DNA from: Antilocapra americana
Taxonomy: Eukaryota; Chordata; Mammalia; Artiodactyla; Antilocapridae
Direction: 5' to 3'
Length of the DNA stretch: 64,000 nt
NCBI GenBank assembly: GCA_007570785.1
Contig: ML662442.1
Coordinates: forward strand, 36,281,818 to 36,345,817
This document shows, one piece after another, positions 1 through 11,285 of this stretch (position 1 is the stretch's first letter; each line of letters starts with the position of its first letter). Under the pieces are notes generated by a model, which did no database searches, had not been told where the DNA came from, and was given only the letters and a program-made list of their open reading frames with translations. Position numbers and translations under genes: made by a program.

Positions 1-3000
1 GACAAGTACCAAGTAGAAAGTATGCAAACATTAGAAAAATTGATAAGGATGCCCCTTTTATACATATGAGCCGTCACACTAATGAAAGTACATTGGGCAA
101 AAATTCTTTCAACTTTTCTGACTTAAATCATTCAAAGAGTAAATTACCCTCTGAAGGAAATGAAAAAGGAAACAGCACAACTCTGAACAGTTTATTCCCT
201 TCATCATTAAATGAAAATTGTGAATTGCTGTCTTGCTCAGGGGAAAATAGAACTATGATGCATTCTCTTGATAGCATTGCTGATGAAAGTGGACTAAATA
301 AACTTAAAATTAGATATGAAGAATTTCAAGAACATAAAACAGAAAAACCAAGCCTCAGCCAGCAAGCAGCACATTATATGTTTTTTCCCAGTGTTGTTCT
401 CTCTAATTGTCTCAGTAGGCCCCAAAAACTCTCTCCTGTCACATACAAACTACAGCCTGGCAGTAAACAGTCCCGGTTAAAAATGAATAAAAAGAAACTA
501 GCAGGTCATCAAGAGACTTCTACCAAAACTGCTGAGACTGGATCCTCAAAAGATAATTGCATACAAAATAATCCTTGTAATAGTAATAATTCTGAGAAGG
601 ATAATGTATTGGCTAGCGATTTAATTAAGGTCACCCGTGGAACTTTTGAAAGTAAAACAACTACAGACAGTTTTGTAGACTGTCACTTTGGAGAAGGAAC
701 CTTAGAAACTGAGCAGTCCTTTGGATTGTATGGAAATAAATATACCCTTAGAGCCAAACGCAAGGTAAATTATGACAATGAAGATAGTGAGTCAAGTTTT
801 GTAACACACAACTCAAAAATTAGCCTACCTCATCCCATGGAAATTGGTGAAAGTTTAGATGGAACTCTCAAATCTCGAAAACGCAGAAAAATGTCTAAAA
901 AGTTGCCCCCTGTCATCATAAAGTACATTATTATTAATAGATTTAGAGGGAGGAAAAATATGCTTGTGAAACTAGGAAAAATAGACTCTAAAGAAAAACA
1001 GGTAGTATTAACAGAGGAAAAAATGGAACTGTATAAAAAACTTGCACCTTTGAAGGATTTTTGGCCAAAAGTTCCTGATTCCCCTGCAACCAAATATCCC
1101 ATTTATCCATTAACACCAAAGAAAAGTCACAGAAGAAAATCAAAACATAAGTCTGCTAAGAAAAAAACTGGTAAGCAACAAAGGACAAATAGTGAAAATA
1201 TTAGAAGAACTTTGTCTTTCAGGAAAAAACGGTCACATGCTATTCTTTCTCCTCCCTCACCATCTTATAATGCTGAAACCGAAGACTGTGACTTAAATTA
1301 TAGTGATGTTATGTCTAAACTAGGTTTTCTTTCTGAGAGAAGCACAAGTCCCATAAACTCTTCTCCACCTCGCTGCTGGTCTCCCACAGATCCAAGAGCT
1401 GAAGAAATTATGGCTGCTGCCGATAAAGAAGCAATGCTTTTTAAGGGTCCTAATGTATATAATAGTAAGACTGTTAATTCCCGTATAGGAAGAAATAGTC
1501 GAGCAAGAATGCAGGTTAAGAAATCAAAAACAAAGCTTGTTACTCCCTCTACAGTTTCTAAGAAAAGGAACAAACGAAATCAGACAAATAAACTAGTAGA
1601 TGATGGAAAAAAGAAACCAAGAGCAAAACAGAAACAAAAAACAAATGAGAAAAGTACACCAAGAAAGCACATAACACTAAAGGATGAAAAACTGAAATCT
1701 CCAGCTGGTACTGAAGTGAAGTTTGTGCTGAAACATCAGAATGTGCCTGAGACCTCTGATAATTCTGGAGGCTCTCAACTGCTTTTTAAACAGAAAGATG
1801 TGTCATTAATGGGCTCTGCTATAGATCATCCCCTTTCTGCTCCGATCCCCACTGGAATTCATGCACAACAGAATTTATCTGGCTGCTTTTCTTCTTTCCT
1901 AGAAAGCAAGAAACCTGTAGATTTGCAGGCATTCCCCAGTTCACGAGATGATGTGAATTCATCCGTTGTTTGTAGTTCTTTGGGACCTGGAATCTCAAAA
2001 ATTAACATTCAGCGGTCTCATTGTCAAAATGCCATGTTTACTCTAAAAGAATCAAGCTTGATTCAAAAAAACATATTTGACCTTTCAAACCATTTGTCTC
2101 AGGTAGCACAGAATACACAGATGTCTTCTGGTATAACGTCTCCAAAGATAGAAGAGAATGCAAATATACAAAAGAGCTATTTGTCATCTCTTGGAAAGCT
2201 AAATGAATATCGTAATTCCCTAGAATCAAAGCCAGACCAGACGTATCCCCCTAATTTTTTGCATTGCAAAGATAGTCAGCAGCAGATTGTGTGCATGGCA
2301 GAACATTCAAAGCACAGTGAAACTTGTTCTCCAGGAAATACAGCTTCAGAGGAAAGTCAGATGCCTAATAATTGCTTTGTAGCTTCTTTGAGAAGTCCAA
2401 TCAAACAAATAGCTTGGGAGCAAAAACAAAGGGGTTTTATTTTAGACATGTCAAACTTTAAACCTGAAAGGATAAAGCAAAAGCCATTGTCAGAAGCAAT
2501 TTCACAAACCAAAGCACTTTCTCAATGTAGGAATCGAGATGTGTCAACACCTTCAGCATTTGGTGAAGGACAGTCTGGACTGGCAGTTCTAAAAGAATTG
2601 TTGCAGAAAAGACAACAGAAAGCACAAAATGCAAATAGTATACAAGACCCGTTATCTAATAAACAGCAACCAAACAAAAATATCTCTGTTTCCCTTGAGC
2701 ATAACAAATCAGTTAAACGAACACGATCAGTAACATCTCCAAGAAAACCTCGAACTCCCAGAAGTACAAAACCTAAAGAAAAAATTCCCAAACTTCTTAA
2801 AGTAGACTCTCTAAATTTACAAAACTCTGGCCAATTGGATAACTCCCTATCAGATGATAGTCCCATCTTCTTTTCAGATCCAGGTTTTGAAAGTTGTTAT
2901 TCACTTGAAGATAGCTTGTCCCCTGAACATAATTATAATTTTGATATTAATACAATAGGTCAAACTGGATTTTGTAGTTTTTATTCTGGAAGTCAGTTTG

Positions 3001-3760
3001 TTCCGGCTGATCAGAATTTGCCTCAGAAGTTCCTAAGTGATGCAGTTCAGGATCTTTTCCCAGGACAAACTGTAGAAAAAACTGAGTTTTTAAGTCATGA
3101 AAACCAGAAATGTGATGAAGATAAACATCATGTCTCAGAGTCAACCGCATGGATTCGATCTGGTACTCTAAGTCAGGAACTATTTGAGAAATCACCCATA
3201 GATAGCAATGAGAATCATCGCCACAATCAGTGGAAAAATACCTTTCATCCTCTAACAACTCGGTCTAATTCAATTATGGAGACTTTCTGTATCCAGCAGT
3301 CAGAGAACTGTCTAAATGAAAAATCCAGATTAAATAGGAGTTCAATAAGCAAAGAAGTGTTTCTTAGTCTCTCACAGCCGGGCAGTTCAGACTGGATTCA
3401 AAGTCATACCAGAAAAGAAATGGGGCAGTCTCTTGATGCAGTCAATACTTCTTTTACTACAATACTATCCTCCCCTGATGGTGAACTTGTAGATGCAGCC
3501 TCTGAAGATTTAGAATTGTATGTTTCAAGAAACACTGATGTGTTGACACCAACTCCTGATAGTTCACCAAGGTCTACCAGCTCTCCCTCGCAATCTAAAA
3601 ACGGCAATTTCACCCCTCGAACTGCTCACATTCTGAAACCACTTATGTCCCCACCAAGTAGGGAAGAAATTATGGCAACTTTGTTGGATCATGACCTTTC
3701 AGAAACTATTTACCAAGAACCATTTTGCAGTAATCCTTCTGATGTACCAGAAAAGCCCAG
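1..3760 (+). CDS. REV3L: REV3L giant central exon (5' part missing), disordered region and first REV7-binding motif
   Basis: The frame is open from base 3, so the first ATG at 66 is an internal Met and not a start. The exon ends at CCCAG|GTAATC (donor GT at 3761) and leaves two bases of an Arg codon. It encodes about 1,252 residues, rich in Ser, Lys and Asn, with basic clusters (about 860-970 and 1120-1230) and many SP/TP sites. Such low-complexity sequence is typical of the long insert between the N-terminal and exonuclease-like parts of vertebrate REV3L; part of it probably corresponds to Pfam DUF4683, which I recall but could not check. Near the end, at 3630-3695, lies a segment beginning ILKPLMSPP, which matches the known MAD2L2 (REV7) binding motif. 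No frameshift or stop is seen. Confidence 0.97.
3630..3695 (+). other. REV3L: First MAD2L2/REV7-binding motif of REV3L
   Basis: The residues ILKPLMSPP followed by SREEIMATLL fit the hydrophobic-hydrophobic-x-P...P motif that is captured by the safety-belt loop of the HORMA protein MAD2L2 in human REV3L. The key Pro residues are present. Assignment rests on established work on the human protein and on sequence recognition here. Confidence 0.85.
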
Positions 3761-6700
3761 GTAATCAGAATTATTTTTTCCCTTGGGTCACTCTGAATAA
3801 TTACAATGTATATAACAAAATTTGGTAACTGACTACTACTTTTTGATAACTGTATTTGTAAGTATATCATTATGAAAACAGTTGTAATTATGAACATATT
3901 AAAAGAATTCACAAACTGGGTGGATGGTTATACCCAGAGAAATTTATTTAAGTTGATCAGTGTTGGTCTTGGATCTGCTATTTTGCACTGCATTAACATT
4001 AAAGGTTTAGAGACTGTCTATGACACGATGCCAAGAAGGATGTCATAATGCTTTTATAGTATTATCATTTTAAAGATGGTATTTATTTCTAAAGTGGTAA
4101 GCTTTCATAATTTTAAAAAGAACTTTGTTTTTTAAAAATGTTTGAAAATAAGCATACATATGTTTTAAATACTGTTAGGATATTTCTCTAAATGAAGATT
4201 ATTTTAAGTTGTTTCTATTCCATACACTCTCTTTTCATATTACCAGCATCTTCATTCATATTGTTACTGTTGTTTGTACATTTATTAGGGGTACAAGATG
4301 GACTTTGATTCCCCTCATCTCTTCTTTTAAGAATCTTTTCAGAAAAGTGGTAAACGGAGAGGCAGATCTGTGCAGACACACAGCCAGTAGCAAAAGGTGA
4401 AGGTTTATAAATAGACCACAGCCCTGGCCTACTTATAGACCAGTAGTTAAGTAGGTATTCTGTCCTGCCTGCATCACCACGGTAGAGCATATCTGATAAG
4501 AGCTGAATTGGGGGACAAGGCTTAATCCAGGAAGTTTAAGGGGTGGCTTTTGGCCCTGCCCCTGTGTCTTTGATCCTACTTACCTAATCAGTTGCAGAGA
4601 GAGGCAGTTCATTTCAGCCGTGCAGTCAGAAGCAGAGCAGAATTGCCAGGACTGCTGAGGACCCTGCTTAATCTAAATGATGGAAAGAGACAGGAAGTGC
4701 CAGCAAAGGCAAGAGGCCACACTGCATGTGTGCACTGACCTTAAGCAGCACTGTGTTCCTTATCCTACTGAAACAGACAGTGAATGCCAGGCTTTTTACC
4801 CAGCAGATTTCTGCAAGAGTCCATTTAAGAAAGGGGTGAGAAAAAGTGATCAGAAATAGAAAGTAGAAGTTCCCTCCTCTAAGGACTTGAAGTGAAAGGT
4901 AGAAAATCCCTCACCCTCCCTCACCCTCGCACTGCCTGGCACATAGGTTTGCTGTTCTTTTGTGCCTCGTACCCACATTTGGATTTTTAACATGAATGGA
5001 ACTCTTTATTTCACTGTCAGAATATATGAACCTATGTTCCTTAGCCATTAGTTTCCATTATTTTGGGGACTTTGACTTTACCAGTAGTGATTATGGTATA
5101 TTTTTTCATCTATATTTTCTTCCTTAGCCTTGCAACATCTTCTTAATTCTTAGTTAACTTATCATGTCCTACTCATTTACTCTGTGTTACTATTAATTGT
5201 TGTCCAACTTTGGCACTTGTTCTGCAGCTAAAATAAAAGGATGATAGTCTTATATTTGAAATTTGTACCCTGTACAAATTTTTCTAATTAAAAACTGTAT
5301 TCACTGTAGAAAATTTAGGAAAAGGAGAAATAAAAATGACACCATTTCTCTACCTAGTAGCAACCATTATTAATATTTTAATGTTTTCATTTTTAAGTAT
5401 AGTTTTTATTCTGCTTTATTGAGGTGTTCTTACTATAGTCACAATATTATGTTGAAATTGATTGACTCACCATTATAAGGTAAACATTTTCCATATTTAT
5501 GAATGTCTTGAAACATCATTTTAAATGGCTGCATAATATTCTATCACGTGCATATTACTAGACAGAAAGGTTCTCTATTTGGCTACTAAGTTTATTGTAT
5601 TTTGGAGTCTTAAAACTCTCAAAATAGGATGACTGAAAAATTTAAGGCTCTTGATATATATTACAGCATGAGTTATAGCAGTTAGCATGCTGCTGACAAT
5701 ATTCAAGAAAGCTGAACTTACCACACCTCATCAATTTTTGCTTATCTTTTACTTCATTATGATCTCTGTATTATTAATATTAGAGATGGGTATAGTCACA
5801 TGTATGTACTTATTTCCTTTGATAACAATAATTTTCCTAATTTTTCATAAAGCTGCAAGGTACATGCAGGGAAGGTGTTAGTCCTGATTATGGAGTTAAC
5901 TAGTAGAAGCTAGAATCTTTCCATATATAGGGGGAAAGGAAATGTGGTAACTCTGGTGCTGTCCCTGCAGCTCCAATCAAATATAAGAATTCAGTTCATT
6001 GAGTTTTATCTAGAAAGTGACCAGGTCATTTGGGAAATCATGCCCTACAAGAAATAATTGAAGAAACTAAGAATGATCTTCATACTCATGAAAGAGATAC
6101 CATGGAGAAGAAAAAGAGTAATATTATGTTGCTGCAGAAGGCATAACCTATGGATATGTTAGAGAATGAAATTTAGCTTAATATTTACAGTAACTATTAG
6201 AATCTAAGCCAGGTTTCCTTTTAACTAGTGATTCTTCACATACATTAGTAGCATTTAACCTATGTGCACCCTGATAACTGCTAAGTTCTTACGTTAGTAT
6301 TAACCTTTTTCATGTAAAGGGGAGAAAGAATTATGGTAGTTTACATCAGTTGTGTGTGATTTTTGTAATGTTTGAGGGAATTTGGCAGGGTATAAAGACT
6401 TGTTTGAAGTGACAGGCTTTGCTAGACTGCTACATAGAGAGTAGAGAATGTATAAAGAGGTTATAGATAAAATCTGGGGTATAGTCTCTGATGATAAATT
6501 CTTCCAGTGTTTTTATTCTTATATGGTGACAGTGGAAAGTTATTTAAGATGAATAGAGGAAAGGAATCGGATGTCTGTACCATCTCCTTGAAAACAAGGC
6601 TTCATTGGACACTTTCTTTCCCTTGTATTGATGAAACCTTCCAAAGGAAGTTAATTTAGTAATCATATACCTGTTAGAAAAAGCATATTGAGACTAAAGA

Positions 6701-6885
6701 TAGAATGTACCTGCATAAAATATATGTTTGTGGAGGTTGGAACATAGGATGTCAAAACAGAAGAAAGAAATAGGCATTTTTAAAACTCCAAAAAGAACTT
6801 TAAAAAATCTCTAAGTTAAGGGGCTAAATATTTTGGTAATTTTTCTTTGAAACAAAACCGTTGTTCTAAAATATGTTGTTTATAG
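3761..6885 (+). other. REV3L: Intron 1 of the window
   Basis: GTAATC donor and TATAG acceptor, phase 2. AT-rich for most of its length. A stretch at about 5270-5600 looks like a very old antisense LINE tail. The region 4200-4960 is less AT-rich and I could not assign it to a repeat or gene. Short open frames here lack coding character. Confidence 0.85.
5270..5600 (-). repeat. Possible old LINE fragment
   Basis: The text resembles the antisense 3' end seen in many ancient mammalian L1 copies, including a run about repeated attempts at a site on the lower strand ending near the phrase for a small cloned insertion. Divergence is high and the family is unassigned. Confidence 0.3.
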
Positions 6886-7796
6886 GGAGATTGGTGGACG
6901 GCGTCTCATGGTAGAAACTCGACTTCCAAATGATCTGGCTGAGTTTGAGGGAGACTTTTCTTTGGAAGGACTTCGTCTATGGAAAACAGCCTTCTCAGCA
7001 ATGACTCAAAATCCAAGACCTGGGTCACCCCCTCGCAATGGCCAAGCAGTTGTCAATAAAGGATCAAGTAATAACCGAAAAATGGCTGAAGATAAAAAAA
7101 TTGTGATCATGCCTTGCAAATGTGCCCCAAGTCGACAACTGGTTCAGGCATGGCTTCAAGCCAAAGAAGAATATGAACGTTCCAAGAAACTGTCTAAAAC
7201 AGAGCCAACTGGAGTTGTAAAATTTGCTGAAGATTTCAGCTCTTCAGTTAATCCAGATGACAAACCTGTAGCGCCTCCAAAAATGGATACAGCACCACAT
7301 ATACTCCCCACTACAGCACATACCAAGGAAGATGTTGACAATTCTCAGATTGCTTTACAAGCGCCAACCACAGAATGCCATCAGACTGCAAGTGAAAGTC
7401 AGACGCTGCCACTAGTTGCTTCTGCAGATGATGCTGAGAAAGATCAGGATGATGATGATGACTATTATATTAGTTATAGCTCTCCTGATTCTCCAGCAAT
7501 TCCCCCTTGGCAACAGGCAGCATCCCCAGATTCCAAAACATCACATGGAGATGATAGACCCTCATCACCAGTAGAGGACCTACATTCTCTGACTATTGAG
7601 AACTTGTTAAAGCCCGTAAAAGATGGTGTACAGAAAAGCCCCTGCACTGAGCCCCAAGAGCCTCTAGTGATATCCCCAATTAATGTTAGGACAAGAACTG
7701 AGATATGTGAATCACTTTGCCTTCATAGTACACCAATCATACAGAGAAAACTAGAAAGGCTTCCTGAGGCAACTGGCCTTAGCCCTTTGTCAACAG
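6886..7796 (+). CDS. REV3L: REV3L exon with second REV7-binding motif
   Basis: Starts after TATAG and completes the Arg codon begun in the previous exon (R-EIGGRRLMVETRLPNDL), so the ATG at 6908 is internal. The exon is 911 nt and ends at CAACAG|GTAAGT with one base left over; the open frame that runs on to 7828 is intronic read-through. It carries the second MAD2L2-binding motif (7100-7135), a basic and acidic linker and an Asp run near 7448-7464 (DQDDDDDYY). In human REV3L this part joins the disordered region to the polymerase core. Confidence 0.97.
7100..7135 (+). other. REV3L: Second MAD2L2/REV7-binding motif of REV3L
   Basis: Residues IVIMPCKCAPSR match the second REV7-binding site known from human REV3L (around residue 2000). 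Two such sites let one polymerase zeta carry two MAD2L2 molecules. Both Pro residues of the motif are intact. Confidence 0.85.
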
Positions 7797-8219
7797 GTAA
7801 GTTTACAAATAACAGAAAGTCACCATAAAGCTCTTCAGATACCAGAAATGAAAGCAGCATTAACTGTGTAATGAAAATCAGAGATTTTTAAATGTAATTT
7901 TAGCTCAGCTAATGAGAGGTTATTGTTATTTTATTAAGTCTTAGATATCCTCACATGATAACTTTTTTATCTTTCTGCTGTGAAATATACTCACATCTGT
8001 TTCCATCCTTTCTTGCCTTCTGGGTAAAATGTAGGAGCCCTCTCAGAAACCTTATCTTCTTCTCAACTTAATTTTTCCTACTGGCTTTGATATATATCCA
8101 GATATTTCCCACCCTGTAAAATAGAATACCAAACACCTGTCTTGACCTTCCCTCTTTTTCCTCTCAGATTTCTTAAAAGATCTCTATAATTTGACATCCT
8201 GCTTTGCTTTACATCCTAC

Positions 8220-9520
8220 TCATTTCAGCCCACTCTAAACTGGCTTCTGCCCCCATCAATTCACCAGTATGGATCTTGTGAAGATTCTCTATAATCTTCA
8301 TGTAGCTAAAGCCAGTGGATGTTTTTCAGTCTTTCTAGCACATGCCCTCCAAGCAGCCATTGTTCTTATTACCACACCTTCCTTAGAGCTTCTCCCTTTG
8401 GCTACGCCTACTCCTCTGTGTCTTCCTACTTGCTTTCCTTCGAAGTTTATCTCACATTCTCAGTTATTATCTAAATATTGTAGTTTATTAAGGCTTAGCC
8501 TTAAGCTTTCTTTACTCTGTGTTCTTGCCCTCAATGACCTAGTTCCTGCCCACAGAATTGATAATTCACAAATTTAAGTTTCCAATTCAGATTTCTCTTT
8601 TAAGCTTCAGAACACTATATCCAGCTACCTTTGGCATTTCTACTTGAATGCTCAAAAGCACCACAAGGTCAATATTTTTTAAACTTAGTTTATGAGCTCA
8701 TTGCATCCATTCACTACCAATCACCTAGCATGCTTTCTACACATACATACATGCCCACACACTGAAAACTATTCCTTATTTGAATGGACAGTACCACCAG
8801 TTCCTCTGTCACTGAGTTACACAGGTCAGAAATAGTGGTCTTATTTATAATATCACCTGATTCCCTCACTGCCCATCCTGTGGTTTTCACACTTCTTTGT
8901 TTCCTAAATTACCCAAAACTCTCTACCTCTGTCTCTGGTACTACCAAGCCCTCATCTCTCACCTGGGCTTCTACCCTAGCCTTCTTGGAAGTGAAGTAAA
9001 GTTGCTCAGTCGTATCTGACTCTTTGCGACACCATGGACTGTAGCCTATCAGGCTTCTCCATCCATGGGATTTTCCAGGCAAGAGTACTGGAGTGGGTTG
9101 CCATTTCCTTCTCCAGCAGATCTTCCTGGCCCAGGGATCAAACCCGGGTCTCGTTCATTGCAGGCAGAGGCTTTACACTCTGAGCTGCTAGGGAAGCCCT
9201 AGCCTTCTTATTCACCCTTAACAATTTCCGATTTTTTTGTTTGGTAATCAGGGAAAATTCCTACTCTCTTCCTAGTTAATTTCTATTCTTTCTTTGGATT
9301 TTAGCTCAAAAAGCCCTCCTAATCCCCTGACTAGATAAAATTTCTCAATTACCTTCTGCTTTGTTGTACTTAGCCCAGTTATAATTTTACTTTTCTATAT
9401 GTATTTGATCAATGTCTGATTCTCTCTCTAGACCTCACAAGGGTACAAGATTTTTTCTTCATCTTCATAAATACTTGATAAATCAGTGAATAAATGGATT
9501 AAATGATTCCCTAGGGTAAT
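8220..9520 (-). repeat. L2 LINE, antisense, split by a SINE
   Basis: Pyrimidine-rich text on the + strand follows the familiar antisense L2 order: the part equivalent to the reverse-transcriptase end, a CCTGGRCT-type segment near 8960, then the 3' end with ATTTGATCAATGTCTG and a closing AT-rich tail near 9480. It is highly diverged and interrupted at 8987-9196. The 102- and 71-codon open frames inside it are not genes. Confidence 0.65.
8987..9196 (-). repeat. Bov-tA SINE, antisense, with 13-bp target-site duplication
   Basis: Antisense copy of the tRNA-headed ruminant SINE: CTCAGTCGTATCTGACTC at one end, then GGCAAGAGTACTGGAG and the tRNA-like head ending GGGAAG. It is flanked by perfect repeats CCCTAGCCTTCTT at 8974-8986 and 9197-9209, so the insertion boundary inside the L2 is exact. 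Confidence 0.92.
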
Positions 9521-9769
9521 AACGGAGGTATAAAATTCAACAACTGAAATCTAAATGTTTTTATTTAATAGTACAAGTATTAAAAGTTATTTTAATGTGA
9601 GAATCACAGGTTTGAATCAGTTTCATTTTTAAATTGTGAAATCTTTGTGAAGAATTTATAGGACAGTACTCATGAATGGCACCTAAGAGTTCAAACAACA
9701 AAAATTAAAAAAACACACAGAAGCAGGCAATGTTGATTTGTATGGTAAATATAAAATTTCTTTCTGCAG

Positions 9770-9849
9770 AACCAAAAACCCAGAAATTGAGTCATAAGAA
9801 AGGAAGTAATACTGACGCTCTTAGAAGAGTTCTGTTAACACAAGCAAAG
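9770..9849 (+). CDS. REV3L: REV3L exon (80 nt)
   Basis: Acceptor TTTCTGCAG at 9768-9769; donor GCAAAG|GTAACT at 9850. It completes a Glu codon and encodes EPKTQKLSHKKGSNTDALRR and on to LTQAK, ending in phase 0. It belongs to the basic linker just before the exonuclease-like domain. The ATG at 9730 lies in the intron and is not a start. Confidence 0.95.
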
Positions 9850-11159
9850 GTAACTATGCTAAACATATTTAAAGATCAGTGGAAGCTCCATTCTTATTCT
9901 TGGATTTCAGTTAGATAATTGATAACTTTGTGTCTCAATTTTTTAATAATTTTATTATATTTTTGCATCATTTATTTACATGTCTTTGAGACAACAAGAA
10001 ATTGCCTAATTAAAAAAATTTTTTTTTGTTGTTGGGATCTAAAAGATTCTTATATGTAAATACAAATATTACAGAGAAAGTGAATATGATAGCCAAAATG
10101 TGGATTATGAGGATACAAATACATTAACTGATTACTGGCAAAATCAGAACAATCCAATGACAGCAGACCTCAAGTAAGTGATTTTTGATCCCACCAAAAA
10201 TATATCCTTTTTCTTGGTTTATTACTTTTTTCTCAAGTATAGCATTATTGATTTTTCAGTTCATTTTACTAAGTATCAAAGGAAAGCAACATTATTTATT
10301 ACCAAAACTCTGAAAAATCATAAATGTCCTTATTCAATACTAAAAATTATTGTAATACTTAACTGGAAATACACGGTTATGTGAAAAAAGTATGTATTAG
10401 ACATGTATCCTTAGAAATATATGATAGAGATTACTTCTGTATTGGCCACTTCTTGTGAATATCATTAACTACATAAAATATATTTTAGTATTTCTATTTT
10501 GAGATTACAAATGCTTTTTAAAACTATCATTTTTAAATCAGTATTGAATTAAAAGTCATATATATTAAAAACAAGTATGAGTGTACTATGAACATAAATC
10601 AACACTTTCAGGAAAATGGTTAATGGACTTGGAAATCAGAATATATATTTTTTTATTTTTTAAAAACATTCTATTCTTTCTAACCCCTTGAAAATTATGC
10701 TTTAGTTTATCTTTCAGATACATGTTGTATTAAGGTAAAATCCAAATCCACAATTTAAAATCTTTTATATACCTTAGCCAGACTATTTGCAAATATATTG
10801 CTTGTTTGCTTTCTTATCATATTTCCAAGAAAGGTCAAGATAAATGTCCATGTGGTACAAATGTCAACTCTACAAAGCTATTTCCAATATTTGGGGTTTG
10901 TAAACTCAAGAATCAATGTATGGTTGACTTACAGATTATATCAGATATTTCTACACATACTCAGTTCTGGTATCTTGAGTTACTATCCTGAAAAAAATGC
11001 AAATAAAATACTTAAGTTTCTTCTTTTACTTAAGGAGATGGTACTAGTTTATCATGTATTACTAAATGCATAAACTTATCTAAGCAGAAATAAGTAATCA
11101 AAAGAAAGGAAATGATTGCTCATTTTTTTTTTCTGGCTCTGTGTTTTTTTTTTAAATAG
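9850..11159 (+). other. REV3L: Intron 3 of the window
   Basis: GTAACT donor, AAATAG acceptor preceded by T runs, phase 0. AT-rich, without clear repeats. It contains the exon-like segment at 10075-10173 listed separately. Confidence 0.85.
10075..10173 (+). other. Cryptic exon-like segment, 99 nt
   Basis: Flanked by ATTACAG (AG 10073-10074) and a near-consensus donor CAA|GTAAGTG (GT 10174). One frame, starting at 10076, is open and reads ESEYDSQNVDYEDTNTLTDY followed by WQNQNNP, with varied composition unlike the surrounding AT-rich intron. That frame needs a phase-2 upstream exon, whereas the exon before it ends in phase 0; spliced there it reads AGA AAG TGA and stops. It could be a poison exon, a pseudo-exon or a chance match. 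The polypyrimidine tract is weak and distant. Confidence 0.3.
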
Positions 11160-11285
11160 AATCAATTTGCAACAGTAAATACCCCAAGGAAAGAAACTTC
11201 TCAGATTGATGGACCATCCTTAAACAATACTTACGGTTTCAAAGTCAGCATACAAAATTTACAGGAGGCGAAAGCTTTACATGAG
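11160..11285 (+). CDS. REV3L: REV3L exon at start of the exonuclease-like domain
   Basis: 126 nt, phase 0 at both ends, between TTTAAATAG and CATGAG|GTAAAA. It encodes 42 residues beginning NQFATVNTPRKETSQIDG and ending QEAKALHE. The second half (YGFKVSIQNLQEAK) is where the structured N-terminal and exonuclease-like fold resumes after the disordered insert. Confidence 0.95.

Larger units (their letters stand above)
7797..9769 (+). other. REV3L: Intron 2 of the window
   Basis: GTAAGT donor, CTGCAG acceptor, phase 1. About two thirds is an old antisense L2 with a ruminant SINE inserted in it (separate entries). Nothing else is recognised at 7797-8220 and 9525-9769. Confidence 0.85.

Noticed and set aside
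66..68. ATG at 66 as the start of a 1,232-residue protein
   Set aside because: The same frame is open to the window edge and the sequence is the interior of REV3L.
830..3912. Several minus-strand open frames of 60-114 codons across the giant exon
   Set aside because: They are shadows of the strongly coding + strand frame, without domains or start context.
7797..7828. Open frame continuing past the REV3L exon to 7828
   Set aside because: GTAAGT donor at 7797 and joining to 9770 restores the family protein; the extra residues are intron.
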